From positions 310,001 through 374,000 of the forward strand of contig NZ_BOOF01000001.1 in the NCBI RefSeq assembly GCF_016863095.1: a stretch of DNA of 64,000 bases, given 5' to 3'. The position numbers and the translations under genes are program-made. Of the stretch, positions 15,962 to 26,268 are shown in pieces (positions within the stretch are counted from its first letter, which is position 1; each line of letters begins with the position of its first letter). This stretch comes from Microbispora siamensis. GTDB taxonomy: Bacteria; Actinomycetota; Actinomycetes; Streptosporangiales; Streptosporangiaceae. The notes beneath the pieces are model-generated. The model worked only from the letters and a program-made list of their open reading frames with translations, ran no database searches and was not told the origin of the DNA.

Positions 15962-17440
15962 TCACTTGAGGAAGTCCGGCACGTCGAGCTCCTCCTCCTG
16001 CTCCTCGAAGACCACGGGACGCCGGGGGCCCGGCTGCGCGTTCCTGGAGGTGATCGGGGTCGGCGGCTCGGGAGTGGGGCGCGGGATCGACAGCGGTCCG
16101 GTCGCACCCTGGTCGCGCCCGCCGTCGGCCGCCTCGCGCGGGAACGGCGTGACCGCCTCGGCCTGCTGGGCCTGGGGCGCGGACGCCGTCTGCGACGCCG
16201 CCTGCTGGACCGGCTGGCTCGCGGGCTGGGCCTGCGGCACCGGGTTCGCCGGGAGCGCGTTCACCGGAAGCTGGGTCACCGGCGGAGCCGCGGGCTGCAC
16301 CGGCGCGGGAGCAGGTGCGGGCGCGGGCTGCGCCGCGCTGCTCACCGGACGCACGGGCGCGGGCTCCACACGCGGCTCCGGCTTGGCCGGGGCGGGCGCG
16401 GGACGGGCCGCGGGCGCGGGCGCGGGCGCGGGCTGCGCCGGACGGGCCGCCTGCTGGGGCCGCGACAGCGGCGCGGCCACCGGCTTGGCCGGCGCGGGCT
16501 CGTCGAACCCGGCCGCGATGACCGTCACCCGCACCTCGTCGCCGAGCGCGTCGTCGATGACCGTACCGAAGATGATGTTGGCGTCGGGCGCGGCGGCGTT
16601 GCTGACGAGCTGGGCCGCCTCGTTGATCTCGAACAGACCCAGGTCGGAGCCGCCCGCGATGGACAGCAGCACGCCGTGGGCGCCGTCGATGCTCGCCTCC
16701 AGCAGCGGGCTGGAGACCGCCATCTCGGCGGCGGCGACCGACCGGTCGTCGCCCCTGGCGTGGCCGATGCCCATGAGGGCCGAGCCCGCGCCGGACATGA
16801 CCGACTTCACGTCGGCGAAGTCCAGGTTGATCAGGCCGGGCGTGGTGATGAGGTCGGTGATGCCCTGCACACCGGACAGCAGCACCTGGTCGGCGGCCTT
16901 GAACGCGTCGAGCACGCTCACCTGGCGGTCGGAGATCGACAACAGCCGGTCGTTCGGAATGACGATCAGCGTGTCGACCTCCTCGCGGAGGGTCTCGATG
17001 CCGGCCTCGGCCTGCATGGCCCGGCGCTTGCCCTCGAAGCTGAAGGGCCGGGTGACGACACCTATCGTCAGCGCGCCGAGCGAGCGGGCGATGCTGGCCA
17101 CGACCGGCGCGCCGCCGGTTCCGGTGCCGCCGCCCTCGCCCGCGGTCACGAAGACCATGTCGGCGCCCTTGAGGACCTCCTCGATCTCCTCCCGGTGGTC
17201 CTCGGCGGCCTTGCGGCCCACCTCGGGATTGGCGCCCGCGCCGAGGCCCCGGGTGAGCTCGCGTCCCACGTCGAGCTTCACGTCGGCGTCACTCATCAGC
17301 AGCGCCTGGGCGTCAGTGTTTATGGCGATGAACTCGACGCCCTTGAGTCCCTCCTCGATCATCCGGTTGACGGCGTTCACTCCGCCGCCGCCGATGCCGA
17401 CGACCTTGATGACCGCGAGGTAGTTCTGCGGTGCTGCCAC
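15962..17440 (-). CDS. ftsZ: Cell division GTPase FtsZ with an unusually long C-terminal linker
   Basis: The tubulin-like GTPase that forms the Z-ring. The 492-residue product starts at the GTG at 17440 (reading [19 protein letters not shown]), the usual actinobacterial N-terminus; upstream codons in frame are ignored. The tubulin signature [12 protein letters not shown] near residue 105 and the T7 loop (NLDFADV) are intact. The globular part ends near residue 315 (VIAAGFDEP). Then follow about 165 residues very rich in Pro, Ala and Gln with PAPAPAP repeats, and the conserved tail peptide DVPDFLK that docks SepF and other partners. Typical actinobacterial FtsZ is about 380-400 residues, so the linker is longer than usual. 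The gene has its own promoter region (see 17500-17545). Confidence 0.97.
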   Translation of the reverse strand: MAAPQNYLAVIKVVGIGGGGVNAVNRMIEEGLKGVEFIAINTDAQALLMSDADVKLDVGRELTRGLGAGANPEVGRKAAEDHREEIEEVLKGADMVFVTAGEGGGTGTGGAPVVASIARSLGALTIGVVTRPFSFEGKRRAMQAEAGIETLREEVDTLIVIPNDRLLSISDRQVSVLDAFKAADQVLLSGVQGITDLITTPGLINLDFADVKSVMSGAGSALMGIGHARGDDRSVAAAEMAVSSPLLEASIDGAHGVLLSIAGGSDLGLFEINEAAQLVSNAAAPDANIIFGTVIDDALGDEVRVTVIAAGFDEPAPAKPVAAPLSRPQQAARPAQPAPAPAPAARPAPAPAKPEPRVEPAPVRPVSSAAQPAPAPAPAPVQPAAPPVTQLPVNALPANPVPQAQPASQPVQQAASQTASAPQAQQAEAVTPFPREAADGGRDQGATGPLSIPRPTPEPPTPITSRNAQPGPRRPVVFEEQEEELDVPDFLK

Positions 17441-17499
17441 GACGAGGGGCCTTTCCGCTCGTTTGCGTTTCATGCGGGCAGGGCCCGCCGTCTTCTGAA

Positions 17500-17545
17500 C
17501 TCTCACCCTCAAGTTGAGATTTAGAGTTATGTCAACCTGAGGATT
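17500..17545 (-). promoter_or_regulatory. ftsZ promoter region with an inverted repeat
   Basis: On the minus strand a TTGACA box (17535-17530) lies inside an 11-bp imperfect inverted repeat: arms at 17507-17517 and 17532-17542, one mismatch, 14-bp spacer. A -10-like TGAGGG or GAGGGT follows at 18-19 bp. Placed in the 247-bp ftsQ-ftsZ gap, it fits a dedicated ftsZ promoter, and the symmetry suggests a regulator binding across it. The identity of the regulator is unknown. Confidence 0.55.
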
Positions 17546-17687
17546 GATACGGACAGTAGGGTTGCGCGTCCCCCAGGGTCAACTAACCGCGCCGCAAGGC
17601 CGTCCGGCGTGTCGCGCGCTGTCCTATTCGCACGATGCCCTGCTCCGGGGCGGACCCGGATCATGTGTTCACGGCCCGTGAGATATC

Positions 17688-18359
17688 TCACTTGACCGTC
17701 ACCACCTGCGGCGAGCTGACATCGTAGCTGGTTCCCGGCTTGGCGAGGGCGGCGAGCAGGACACGTCCCTTCTGCGCCGAGCGCCCCGCGTCCCCCCACA
17801 GGACCGTACGGCCGTCGGTGAGTTTGAGCGTGATCGACCGGGGCGAGGCGACGCGCAGCTCCCGCAGGCGCTCCAGGACGCTTTCCGGCAGCGCCCGCAG
17901 CACGGTGAGCCCGGCCCTGGTGGCGGGGTCGTCCACGGCGGCCCGCTGGACGCGCAGCACCGGCAGCCGGGGCGGGGCCACGGTCACCTGCTGCAGGACG
18001 ACGCCGTACCGGTCGATCACCGCGGTCGTCACGCCCATGGGCACGGCGGCGGCGGGGACGCGCTCGACCACGTTGATGCGCAGCGTTCCCGGCCAGCCGC
18101 GGTCGGCCGTGGCCGACTCGACCTCGCGCATCGCCCGCACCCGCCGTTCGACCTCGGCGAGGTCCACCGTGGCGAGCGGCGTGCCGGTACGCACCCCCGC
18201 GGCCTGCCGCAACTGCTCGGCGGGGATCCGGCTGTTGCCGGTGACCTCGACCTCCCGCACGCCGAGGACGGGCGAGAAGAACACCACCCACGTGGCGACG
18301 CCCACCACCCCGCCGGTCAGCAGGGTGGCGAGGGCCGAACGCCGGACGGCCCGCCTCAC
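17688..18359 (-). CDS. ftsQ: Cell division protein FtsQ
   Basis: A 223-residue bitopic membrane protein of the divisome that links FtsL and its partners to the septal synthase. It has a short basic cytoplasmic N-terminus (RRAVRRS), one hydrophobic helix (about residues 10-32) and a POTRA domain (VLGVREVEVTGNSRIPAEQL, about residues 33-105). The FtsQ beta-domain follows (about 106-215, with AVIDRYGVVLQQ and LKLTDGRTVLWG). The GTG at 18359 follows GGGGGA. Shorter than many actinobacterial FtsQ proteins because the cytoplasmic tail is minimal. It lies between murC and ftsZ as expected; the 55 bp before it contains short GCGGATCA-type direct repeats. Confidence 0.93.
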   Translation of the reverse strand: MRRAVRRSALATLLTGGVVGVATWVVFFSPVLGVREVEVTGNSRIPAEQLRQAAGVRTGTPLATVDLAEVERRVRAMREVESATADRGWPGTLRINVVERVPAAAVPMGVTTAVIDRYGVVLQQVTVAPPRLPVLRVQRAAVDDPATRAGLTVLRALPESVLERLRELRVASPRSITLKLTDGRTVLWGDAGRSAQKGRVLLAALAKPGTSYDVSSPQVVTVK

Positions 18360-18414
18360 CGGTCCCCCACGCTCCGGGTCACGGTGCGGATCAGGGTGCG
18401 GATCACGGGCCGGA

Positions 18415-19839
18415 TCACCGGGCGGACAGCTCCGCGACGATCTTCGGGCCGAGTTCCGTCACGTCTCCCGCGCCCATCGTCAGCACGATGTCCCCGGCAC
18501 GGGCCCGGCCGGCGACGAGCGCCGGCACGGCCTGCCGGTCGGGCGCGTAGACGACCCGCTCGCCGGGAAGCGGGATCTTCCCCGCGACCAGCGCGCCGGA
18601 GACCCCGGGCTCGGGGTCCTCGCGCGCGCCGTACACGTCCAGCACGACCACCTCGTCGGCGAGGCCGAGCGCCGCGCCGAACTCGTCGGCGAAGAACCGG
18701 GTGCGCGAGTACAGGTGCGGCTGGAAGACCGCGATGACCCGGCCGTCGCCGGTCACGACGTCGCGGGCGGCGCGCAGGTCGGCGGTCAGCTCGGTCGGGT
18801 GGTGGGCGTAGCTGTCGAAGACCGTCACGCCCGCGGCCTCGCCCTTGGACTCGAACCGCCGCTTGGCCCCGGTGAAGGCGGCCAGGCCCTCCTTGACGTC
18901 GTCGAAGCGCAGGCCGAGGTGGAGCGCCACGGCGATCACCGCGGTGGCGTTGAGCGCGTTGTGCCGGCCCGGCACGGCGAGGCGCACCTCGCCTCGTCCC
19001 GGTCCCCCGGGCGCGGCGGGGCCGAGCTCCACACCGAACTCCACGCCGAGGCCGCGCGGCACCACGTCGGTCGTGCGCAGGTCGGCGCCGGCGCTCTCGC
19101 CGTACGTGACGACGGTGAGGCCGCGCTCCCGCGCGACGGGCACGAGGGCGGCGGCGCCCGGGTCGTCGGCGCACACCACGAGCAGCGACTCGATCCGCTC
19201 GACGAAACGCGCGAAACTGTCGTGGACGGCCTGGGGGTCGCCGTAGTTGTCGAGGTGGTCGGCCTCGACGTTGGTCACCACGGCGATGCGCGGCGCGAGC
19301 ATGAGGAACGAGCCGTCGCTCTCGTCGGCCTCCGCCACGAACACCTCGCCCGCGCCGTCGTCGGCGCCGAGCCCGGTCGTCACGAGCTGCCCGCCGACGC
19401 AGTACGACGGGTCCTCGCCGCACTTCTGCAACGCCACGGTCAGCATCGAGGTGGTCGTGGTCTTGCCGTGCGTGCCGGCGACGGCGATGCCGGTGCGGCC
19501 GGTCATGACCGAGGCCAGCGCGGCGGCACGCGGGATCACCCGCAGGTTCTGCCGCAGCGCCTCCCCCAGCTCGGGGTTGGAGTCGCGGATGGCGGTGGAC
19601 ACCACGACCGTGTCCACGTCCTTGATGTGGGAGGCGGCGTGGCCGACGTGGATGACGGCGCCCAGCTCGCGCAGCTCGGCCAGCAGCTCGGAGGGCCGCG
19701 CGTCGCTGCCCGACACCGGCACGCCCCGCTTGAGCAGGATCCTGGCGATGCCGGACATCCCGGCGCCGCCGATGCCGATGAAGTGCACCCGCCCCAGGTC
19801 GGCCGCAGGGACGGGATCCACGAGCTTGACGAGACTCAT
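18415..19839 (-). CDS. murC: UDP-N-acetylmuramate-L-alanine ligase MurC
   Basis: A 474-residue cytosolic Mur ligase that joins L-alanine to UDP-MurNAc using ATP. Residues about 15-110 form the UDP-binding domain ([18 protein letters not shown]). The ATP loop is [13 protein letters not shown] near residue 120. Conserved catalytic elements are [22 protein letters not shown] and the DSYAHHPTE motif near residue 345, characteristic of MurC. The C-terminal domain contains QPHLYSRTR. It starts at the ATG at 19839, overlapping the murG stop by 4 bp, so murG and murC are translationally coupled. Confidence 0.97.
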   Translation of the reverse strand: MSLVKLVDPVPAADLGRVHFIGIGGAGMSGIARILLKRGVPVSGSDARPSELLAELRELGAVIHVGHAASHIKDVDTVVVSTAIRDSNPELGEALRQNLRVIPRAAALASVMTGRTGIAVAGTHGKTTTTSMLTVALQKCGEDPSYCVGGQLVTTGLGADDGAGEVFVAEADESDGSFLMLAPRIAVVTNVEADHLDNYGDPQAVHDSFARFVERIESLLVVCADDPGAAALVPVARERGLTVVTYGESAGADLRTTDVVPRGLGVEFGVELGPAAPGGPGRGEVRLAVPGRHNALNATAVIAVALHLGLRFDDVKEGLAAFTGAKRRFESKGEAAGVTVFDSYAHHPTELTADLRAARDVVTGDGRVIAVFQPHLYSRTRFFADEFGAALGLADEVVVLDVYGAREDPEPGVSGALVAGKIPLPGERVVYAPDRQAVPALVAGRARAGDIVLTMGAGDVTELGPKIVAELSAR

Positions 19840-20915
19840 CGGTGAGCGATCTCCAGCACCTTGCGGGCGAGCGCCATGTCGGCGTCCTTGCGGCCCATCC
19901 GCGATGCGGCCTCGGACATCGCGACCACGCGCTCGGGGTCGTTCAGGATCGGCAGCAGCGTCTGGACGATCCAGGCGGCCGACAGGTTCGCGTCGTCGAC
20001 CATCAGGCCGCCCCCGGCCCGCACGATGGGCTCGGCGTTGAGGCGCTGCTCGCCGTTGCCGTGCGGCAGCGGCACGAACGCCGCGGGCAGCCCCACGGCG
20101 GTGAGCTCGGCGCAGGTCATGGCGCCCGCGCGGGACAGCACGAGGTCGGCGGCGGCGTAGGCGAGGTCCATCCGGTCGACGTACGGCAGGATGACGTACT
20201 GCGGGTCGCCCGGCGGGGGCTCCACCTCGACGGTGTTCTTGGGCCCGATCACGTGCAGCACCTGGACGCCCGCCGCCCGCAGGTAGGGCGCGGCCTCCAG
20301 CGCCGCCTGGTTGATCGAGCGGGCGCCCTGAGAGCCGCCGAACACGAGCAGCGTCACCCGGTCGGACTCCAGCCCGAAGTACGACCGCGCCTTGTCGCCC
20401 ATCGACAGGCGGTCCATCATGCTGATCTCGCGGCGCAGCGGGATGCCGATGTACTCGGCGTTCGGGAGCACGGCGTCCGGGTGGCCGGTGAAGACGTGCT
20501 CGGTGAGGCGGGCGCCGAGCCGGTTGGCCAGGCCGGGCCGGGGGTTGGCCTCGTGGACCACGATCGGCACGCCGCGCCGCCGGGCGCCGAGGTAGCCGGG
20601 CGTGGCGACGTACCCGCCGAAGCCGACCAGGACGTCCGCGCCGACCTTGTCGAGGATGCCCGCGGCGCTGCCGATGGCCCCGGCGAGGCGGCCGGGCACG
20701 GTGAGGAGCTGAGGGCTGAGCGAGCGGGGCAGCGGCACGGCGGGCACGAGTTCGAGCTCGTAGCCCCGGGCGGGCACCAGGCGGGTCTCCAGGCCGCGCT
20801 CGGTGCCGAGGCAGGTGATGCCGATCCTCGGGTCGAGCCGGCGAAGCGCGTCGGCCAGCGCGAGCGCCGGCTCGATATGGCCGGCCGTCCCGCCGCCGGC
20901 GAGGACCACCCTCAT
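19836..20915 (-). CDS. murG: UDP-GlcNAc:lipid I N-acetylglucosaminyltransferase MurG
   Basis: A 359-residue peripheral membrane GT28 glycosyltransferase that converts lipid I to lipid II. The N-terminal donor/acceptor glycine loop is [18 protein letters not shown], and the second Gly-rich loop is [17 protein letters not shown] near residue 185. The UDP-GlcNAc site is [20 protein letters not shown], near residue 265. The ATG at 20915 follows AGGGAG, and that ribosome binding site lies within the last codons of ftsW, next to its 12-bp repeat. Confidence 0.97.
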   Translation of the reverse strand: MRVVLAGGGTAGHIEPALALADALRRLDPRIGITCLGTERGLETRLVPARGYELELVPAVPLPRSLSPQLLTVPGRLAGAIGSAAGILDKVGADVLVGFGGYVATPGYLGARRRGVPIVVHEANPRPGLANRLGARLTEHVFTGHPDAVLPNAEYIGIPLRREISMMDRLSMGDKARSYFGLESDRVTLLVFGGSQGARSINQAALEAAPYLRAAGVQVLHVIGPKNTVEVEPPPGDPQYVILPYVDRMDLAYAAADLVLSRAGAMTCAELTAVGLPAAFVPLPHGNGEQRLNAEPIVRAGGGLMVDDANLSAAWIVQTLLPILNDPERVVAMSEAASRMGRKDADMALARKVLEIAHR

Positions 20916-20916
20916 G

Positions 20917-22410
20917 TCACTCCCTGTTCTCGCGGATGTTCTCGCGGATGTTCTCGCGGATGTTCTCGCGGACGTCTTCGCGGATATTGCCGCGGACGTT
21001 CTCGCGGACGTCTTTCCGGATTTTGTCGCGGATGTTCCCGGATCCGTTCCCTGTCGTTCCTCTTCGTGCCGTCCGCGGCCGTGCGGCCTGCTGCCGGGCC
21101 GCTGCCCGCGAGGCCGCGGGCCGCCGCCCGGCGCGGTTCAGGCCAAGCCAGCTTAGAGCCCGCGCGACCGGTCCCGGGCCACGGGCGGCCAGCGCCTCGG
21201 CCGCTCCGGGCTCCTGCTTGGCGAACGACACCAGCATGCCGAGCGCGGCGAGCGTCGGCAGCAGCGCCGATCCGCCGTACGACACCAGGGGCAGCGGGAT
21301 GCCGGTGACCGGGAGGACCCCGATGACCGCGCCGATGTTGACGACGGCCTGCCCGGCGATCCAGGCGGTGGCGGCGGCGGCCGACAGCCGGACGAAGGGG
21401 TCCTTCGTCCGGATGGCGATGCGCAGCCCGGCATAGCCGAGCAGGCCGAACAGCGCGACCACGACGAGCGTCCCCATCAGCCCGAGCTCCTCGCCGATGA
21501 TGGAGAAGATGAAGTCGCTCTCGGCGTGGGGCAGATAGTTCCACTTCTGCCGGCTGGCGCCCAGCCCGATGCCGAACCAGCCGCCCGACCCGATCGCCAT
21601 GAGCCCCTGGACGGACTGGAACCCCTCGTTCTGCGCGGTGTCCCACGGGTGCAGGAAGCCGGTCAGCCGGTCGAGCCGGTACGGCTCGGCGATGATCATA
21701 GTGGCGGTCGCCAGCGCGAGCAGCGCGAGGATCCCGCCGAACAGCCGCACCGGCGCGCCGACCACCCACAGCAGCGCCAGGAAGATCATCATGAGCACGA
21801 GCGTGGTGCCGAGGTCGCGCCCGAGCATGACCAGGACCGCCAGCAGGGCCACGCCCGGCATGAGCGGGATCAGCAGCTGGCGCCATTCGATGCGGCCGGC
21901 GCGCGCCCGCGTCGCCAGCAGGTCGGCGCCCCACAGCACCAGGGCCAGCTTCGCCGGCTCAGACGGCTGGACCGAGAACGGGCCGATGACGATCCACCGC
22001 TGGGCGCCCAGCAGCTCCTGACCGAGGAAGATGACCATCAGCAGGCCGAGGATCGCCAGGCCCATCAGCGGATAGCCGGCCAGGCGGAAGAACCGCTGCG
22101 GCAGCCGGGAGCAAACCCACATCAGGGGGAGCCCGATCGCCACCGACGTGACCTGCTTGAGGAACCAGTAGAACGGGTCGCCGGTCCGCTGCAGCGCCTC
22201 GATGCTCGACGCCGACAGCACCATCATCAGCCCGAGCGCCAGCAGCAGCGCGCTGCAGCCGAGCACCAGGTGGTAGGACGTCAGCGGGCGGCCCAGCAGC
22301 TCGCGCAGCGCGGCGAGCTGGGCGCCGGCCCAGCCGACGGGCTCGGGCCCCCGGCGCTCCGCCTTCCGCGCGGTGGCGGCGCCGGCGGAGCCGGTCGCGG
22401 GGCCCGTCAC
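20917..22410 (-). CDS. ftsW: FtsW, SEDS-family septal peptidoglycan polymerase, with a repeated C-terminal tail
   Basis: A 497-residue polytopic membrane protein that polymerises lipid II at the septum together with FtsI. About ten hydrophobic helices span residues 45-405. Family signatures include [29 protein letters not shown] and the periplasmic loop with [17 protein letters not shown]. The GTG at 22410 overlaps the murD stop (GTGA). After the last helix the tail is Arg/Ala-rich and then ends in some 40 residues built of IREN/VREN/IRED units ([13 protein letters not shown]), encoded by a 12-bp tandem DNA repeat. I know no FtsW with such a tail. The SEDS core looks intact, so function is likely kept. 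Confidence 0.95.
   Translation of the reverse strand: MTGPATGSAGAATARKAERRGPEPVGWAGAQLAALRELLGRPLTSYHLVLGCSALLLALGLMMVLSASSIEALQRTGDPFYWFLKQVTSVAIGLPLMWVCSRLPQRFFRLAGYPLMGLAILGLLMVIFLGQELLGAQRWIVIGPFSVQPSEPAKLALVLWGADLLATRARAGRIEWRQLLIPLMPGVALLAVLVMLGRDLGTTLVLMMIFLALLWVVGAPVRLFGGILALLALATATMIIAEPYRLDRLTGFLHPWDTAQNEGFQSVQGLMAIGSGGWFGIGLGASRQKWNYLPHAESDFIFSIIGEELGLMGTLVVVALFGLLGYAGLRIAIRTKDPFVRLSAAAATAWIAGQAVVNIGAVIGVLPVTGIPLPLVSYGGSALLPTLAALGMLVSFAKQEPGAAEALAARGPGPVARALSWLGLNRAGRRPAASRAAARQQAARPRTARRGTTGNGSGNIRDKIRKDVRENVRGNIREDVRENIRENIRENIRENRE
20922..21050 (-). repeat. 12-bp tandem repeat in the 3' end of ftsW
   Basis: Plus-strand units of TTCTCGCGGATG are repeated about ten times. The units nearest the end of the gene are perfect and those further upstream degenerate (TTCTCGCGGACG, TTGCCGCGGACG). 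On the coding strand each unit gives Ile/Val-Arg-Glu-Asn/Asp. The gradient from perfect to diverged copies is what slipped-strand expansion would leave. Confidence 0.9.
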
Positions 22411-23783
22411 CGGGCCGCCAGCCGCTGCACGGCTCGGGCGAACGCCTCCCCACGCGCTCCGTAACCGGCGAACATGTCCAGTGACGCCCCGGCGGGGGCG
22501 AGCAGCACGGTGTCACCCGGGGTGGCGAGCCGGGCGGCTTCGGTGACGACACGGTCCATGACCCCAGTGTCTTGCCCGGGCACGTCCACCACGGGGACAT
22601 TCGCGGCGTGTCGCGCCAATGCGCGGCGGATCACATCCCGGTCGGTCCCCAGCAGCACCGCGCCGCGCAGCCGGGGCGCGGCCTGCCGTACGAGGTCGTC
22701 GACGTCGGCGCCCTTGAGCTGGCCGCCCGCGATCCACACGATCGACTCGTAGGCGGCCAGGGACGCGGCGGCCGCGTGCGGGTTGGTGGCCTTGGAATCG
22801 TCCACGTAGTCGACCTCGCCGACCCGGGCCACGTGGGCGATCCGGTGCGGGTCGGGCGTGAACTCCCGCAGGCCGCGCCGTACGGCCTCGGGCGGCACGC
22901 CGTACGCGCGGGCCAGGGCGGCGGCGGCGAGCGCGTTGGCGACGTTGTGGGGCGCGAACGGCCGCACGTCGGCGAGGCAGGCCAGCTCCTCCGCCGAGGT
23001 CGCGGGGTCGGCCACGAAGGCCCGGTCGACCAGCAGGTCCTCCACGACGCCCAGTTGCCCCGGCCGGGGCACGGCGAGTGTGAAGCCCACCCGAGAGGCG
23101 TACGGCTCGGCCAGGCGGGACGACCACGCGTCGTCGGCGTTGTAGACCACCGTCCCCGCTCCCGCGTAGACGCGCGCCTTGGCCGCGGCGTACTCCTCCA
23201 TCGAGCCGTGCCAGTCGATGTGATCGGGCGCCACGTTGAGCACGGCCGCCGCGAGCGGGCCCAGGGTCGAGGACCAGTGGAGCTGGAAGCTCGACAGCTC
23301 CACGGCCAGCACGTCGTACGGCCCGTCGACGGCCTCCACGATCGGGACGCCGACGTTGCCCACGGCCACGGCCTTGTGCCCGGCGGCGGACAGCATGGAC
23401 GTGAGCATGCGGACGGCGGTGGTCTTGCCGTTGGTGCCGGTCAGCGCCAGCCAGGGGGCCGCGGGCTCCTGGCGCAGCCGCCAGGCCAGCTCGACCTCTC
23501 CGATGACCTCGACGCCCGCGTCCGCGGCGGCGACGAGCAGCGGGTGCGTGGGGCGCCAGCCCGGCGAGGTGACCAGGAGCGAGGTCCCGGCGGGCAGGGC
23601 GGGCTCGCCGAAGCGCACCTCCACGCCCAGCTCGGCGAGCTCGGCGGCCGTCGCGCGCTGCCGCTCGCCGTCCGCGGCCTCCAGCACGGTCACGCGCTCG
23701 CCGCGCGCCGCCAGGGCCCGCGCCGCGGCGGCGCCCGACACGCCGAGGCCGGCGACGACGACGTTCACTGTTTCGGCATCCAT
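22407..23783 (-). CDS. murD: UDP-N-acetylmuramoylalanine-D-glutamate ligase MurD
   Basis: A cytosolic Mur ligase (458 residues from the ATG) that adds D-glutamate to UDP-MurNAc-L-Ala. The N-terminal Rossmann-like domain reads [18 protein letters not shown]. The ATP loop is [14 protein letters not shown] near residue 120. Other Mur ligase signatures are [23 protein letters not shown] and [13 protein letters not shown] near residue 330. Either the ATG at 23783 (19-bp overlap with mraY) or the GTG at 23768 (4-bp GTGA overlap) may be the start; neither has a strong ribosome binding site. Coupled to mraY before and ftsW after. Confidence 0.96.
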   Translation of the reverse strand: MDAETVNVVVAGLGVSGAAAARALAARGERVTVLEAADGERQRATAAELAELGVEVRFGEPALPAGTSLLVTSPGWRPTHPLLVAAADAGVEVIGEVELAWRLRQEPAAPWLALTGTNGKTTAVRMLTSMLSAAGHKAVAVGNVGVPIVEAVDGPYDVLAVELSSFQLHWSSTLGPLAAAVLNVAPDHIDWHGSMEEYAAAKARVYAGAGTVVYNADDAWSSRLAEPYASRVGFTLAVPRPGQLGVVEDLLVDRAFVADPATSAEELACLADVRPFAPHNVANALAAAALARAYGVPPEAVRRGLREFTPDPHRIAHVARVGEVDYVDDSKATNPHAAAASLAAYESIVWIAGGQLKGADVDDLVRQAAPRLRGAVLLGTDRDVIRRALARHAANVPVVDVPGQDTGVMDRVVTEAARLATPGDTVLLAPAGASLDMFAGYGARGEAFARAVQRLAAR

Positions 23784-24841
23784 TCGAGGTAGAACAGACC
23801 GAGACCGGCGGCGACGCACAGGGCGGCGATCAGCCAGAAGCGCACCACGATGGTCGTCTCGGCCCAGCCCGACAGCTCGAAGTGGTGCTGGAGCGGCGCC
23901 ATCCGGAACACGCGTCTGCGGGTCAGCTTGAAGGACCCGACCTGGATGATCACCGACATTGTGATGATCGCGAACAGGCCGCCCAGGATGACGAGCAGGA
24001 GCTGGGTCCGGGTGGTGAAGGCCAGACCGGCGATCACGCCGCCGAGGGCCAGCGAGCCGGTGTCGCCCATGAAGATCTTGGCGGGCGGGGCGTTCCACCA
24101 CAGGAAGCCCAGGCAGGCGCCCAGCACCGCCGCCGCGACCACCGCCAGGTCGAGCGGGTCTCGCACCCAGTAGCAGTTGGGGCCGAAGCCGACCGTCGTG
24201 CAGCTGTTGCGCAGCTGCCAGTTGCCGATCAGCACGTACGCCGCGAGGACCAGGCAGGTGGCGCCGGAGGCCAGGCCGTCGAGCCCGTCGGTCAGGTTCA
24301 CCGCGTTCGAGAAGCCCACGATGAAGAACACGACCCAGATCATGAAACCGATGAGCCCGATGGACGGCCCGATGTCCCGCAGGAACGACACGTGCGTGTC
24401 CGCCGGGGTGACGGCGTAGGCGTTGGGGAACCGCAGGACCAGCACCGCGAAGATCGCGCCGACGACGAGCTGCCCGCCCGCCTTGGCGCCGCTGCGCAGG
24501 CCCAGGCTGCGCTGCTTGTAGATCTTGATGAAGTCGTCGAGGAAGCCGACCGCGCCGAGGCCCGTCATCAGGAACAGCACCAGCAGTCCCGATGCCGTCG
24601 GAGGGTCGGTGGCGGCCGAGAAGACGGTCACCCCGTGGGCCACGAAGTAACCGATCAGCGACGCGATGACGATCACCGTGCCGCCCATCGTGGGAGTGCC
24701 CTTCTTGTCGTAGTGCCCCGACGGGCCCTCCTCCCGGATGTTCTGGCCGTAGCCCCTGCGGGCGAACAGCCGGATGGCCAGCGGCGTGCCGACCATGGAC
24801 AGCATCAGCGAGATCGCCCCCGCGATGAGGATGTTCCTCAC
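23765..24841 (-). CDS. mraY: Phospho-N-acetylmuramoyl-pentapeptide transferase MraY
   Basis: A 358-residue polytopic membrane enzyme that transfers phospho-MurNAc-pentapeptide to undecaprenyl phosphate, making lipid I. About ten hydrophobic helices are visible. Signatures are [13 protein letters not shown], the Asp pair in [44 protein letters not shown] and the His-containing MAPLQHHFE loop. Residues about 135-150 and 200-225 are extracytoplasmic loops, one with Cys residues typical of actinobacterial MraY. The ATG at 24841 overlaps the murF stop by 4 bp. Confidence 0.97.
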   Translation of the reverse strand: MRNILIAGAISLMLSMVGTPLAIRLFARRGYGQNIREEGPSGHYDKKGTPTMGGTVIVIASLIGYFVAHGVTVFSAATDPPTASGLLVLFLMTGLGAVGFLDDFIKIYKQRSLGLRSGAKAGGQLVVGAIFAVLVLRFPNAYAVTPADTHVSFLRDIGPSIGLIGFMIWVVFFIVGFSNAVNLTDGLDGLASGATCLVLAAYVLIGNWQLRNSCTTVGFGPNCYWVRDPLDLAVVAAAVLGACLGFLWWNAPPAKIFMGDTGSLALGGVIAGLAFTTRTQLLLVILGGLFAIITMSVIIQVGSFKLTRRRVFRMAPLQHHFELSGWAETTIVVRFWLIAALCVAAGLGLFYLEWMPKQ

Positions 24842-26205
24842 CGGGCGTCACCTCCGAGGATCGCCTCGGCGACCCGCTCGAGCCCGGCCGCACGCGGCCC
24901 CTTCACCAGCACCACGTCGCCCGGCGCGAGCCGGTCCGACAACTCCCGAGCCGCCGCCGCGGCGTCCGGGACGTGGATCGCGCCGGGCGCGCCCCGCAGC
25001 ACCGGCTCGGCGTCCTCCCCCACGACGACGACGGCCTCCAGGCCCGCGCCCGCGGCCAGCCGCCCGAGGTCCTCGTTCAGCGCCGCGCTCTCCTCGCCCA
25101 GTTCGCGCAGCGCGGCGATCACCGCGAACCGCCGCCGCCCCTCCCCCATCACCGCGAGGCTGCCGAAGGCGGCCCGCATGGAGTCGGGGTTGGCGTTGTA
25201 GGCGTCGTTGATCACGGTCACGCCGTCGGGCCGCTCGCTGACCTCCATGCGCCAGCGGCTGCGCGGCTCGGCCGCCGACAGCTCCTCGGCGATGGCGGCC
25301 GCCGGCAGCCCCAGCTCGTGCGCGGCGGCCGCCGCGGCAAGGGCGTTCTCCACGGTGTGCGCGCCGTACAGGCGCAGCCGGACCGGGGCGGTGCCGGACG
25401 GCGTGCGCAGCGTGAACGAGGCGCGGCCGGTCGCGTCGAGCGTCTCGTCCTCCGCCTGCACGTGCGCCTCCGGCGAGCGCCCGAAGTAGGTCACCCGCGC
25501 GCTCGTACGGCCGGCCATCGCGCGCACCAGCGGGTCGTCGGCGTTGAGCACGGCGACCCCGTCGGCGGGCAGCGCCTCGACGAGCTCGCCCTTGGCCTGC
25601 GCGATCGCCTCCTTGCCGCCGAACACCCCGAGATGCGCGGTGCCCACGTTGAGCACGACGCCGATGCGGGGCGGGGCGATCCTCGCCAGGTAGGCGATGT
25701 GGCCGACGCTGCGCGCGCTCAGCTCCAGGACCAGGAATCCGGTGGTCTCGTCGGCCTTGAGCACAGTCAGCGGGTGGCCGATCTCGTTGTTGTACGAGCC
25801 GACGGGGGCGACCGTGGGGCCGAGCCGGGCGGCGAGACCGGCCAGCAGGTCCTTGGTCGTGGTCTTGCCCGCGGATCCGGTCACCCCGACCACGGTCGTG
25901 CCGGGCAGCTCCGACAGCACGGCGGTGGCGAGCGAGGCCAGGGCCGCGAGCGGGTCGGCCACGATCACGGCGGGCGCCTCGACGGGCCGGGTGGCGAGGA
26001 CGGCGACGGCGCCGGCGTCGTGGGCCTGCCGGGCGAAGTCGTGCCCATCGGCCCGTTCACCCTTGATCGCCACGAACAGCGAGCCCGGTCCGGCCGCCCG
26101 TGAGTCGATCACGACGGGCCCCCGGACCACGGCCGCGGGGTCGGCCGCCCCGTTCAACGCTCCGGACGTGATCTCGGCGACCCGGGCCAGCGGCAACGGG
26201 ATCAT
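24838..26205 (-). CDS. murF: UDP-MurNAc-tripeptide-D-alanyl-D-alanine ligase MurF
   Basis: A 455-residue cytosolic Mur ligase adding D-Ala-D-Ala to complete the UDP-MurNAc pentapeptide. The N-terminal domain has [18 protein letters not shown]. The ATP loop is [16 protein letters not shown] near residue 110. Further signatures are [30 protein letters not shown] and [16 protein letters not shown] near residue 335. It starts at the ATG at 26205, 63 bp after murE, and overlaps mraY by 4 bp. The last residues carry the KGPRAAGLE motif of the family. Confidence 0.97.
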   Translation of the reverse strand: MIPLPLARVAEITSGALNGAADPAAVVRGPVVIDSRAAGPGSLFVAIKGERADGHDFARQAHDAGAVAVLATRPVEAPAVIVADPLAALASLATAVLSELPGTTVVGVTGSAGKTTTKDLLAGLAARLGPTVAPVGSYNNEIGHPLTVLKADETTGFLVLELSARSVGHIAYLARIAPPRIGVVLNVGTAHLGVFGGKEAIAQAKGELVEALPADGVAVLNADDPLVRAMAGRTSARVTYFGRSPEAHVQAEDETLDATGRASFTLRTPSGTAPVRLRLYGAHTVENALAAAAAAHELGLPAAAIAEELSAAEPRSRWRMEVSERPDGVTVINDAYNANPDSMRAAFGSLAVMGEGRRRFAVIAALRELGEESAALNEDLGRLAAGAGLEAVVVVGEDAEPVLRGAPGAIHVPDAAAAARELSDRLAPGDVVLVKGPRAAGLERVAEAILGGDAR

Positions 26206-26268
26206 GGTGTCTTTCCTGCTCTCTTTCGCGTCGCTAACTCGGCCGCCAGGGCACGGCCCGGCATCGGC

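Noticed and set aside
20925-21060. Possible CRISPR-like array at the ftsW end
   Set aside because: The 12-bp units are contiguous with no spacers and are in coding frame, so this is a simple tandem repeat.
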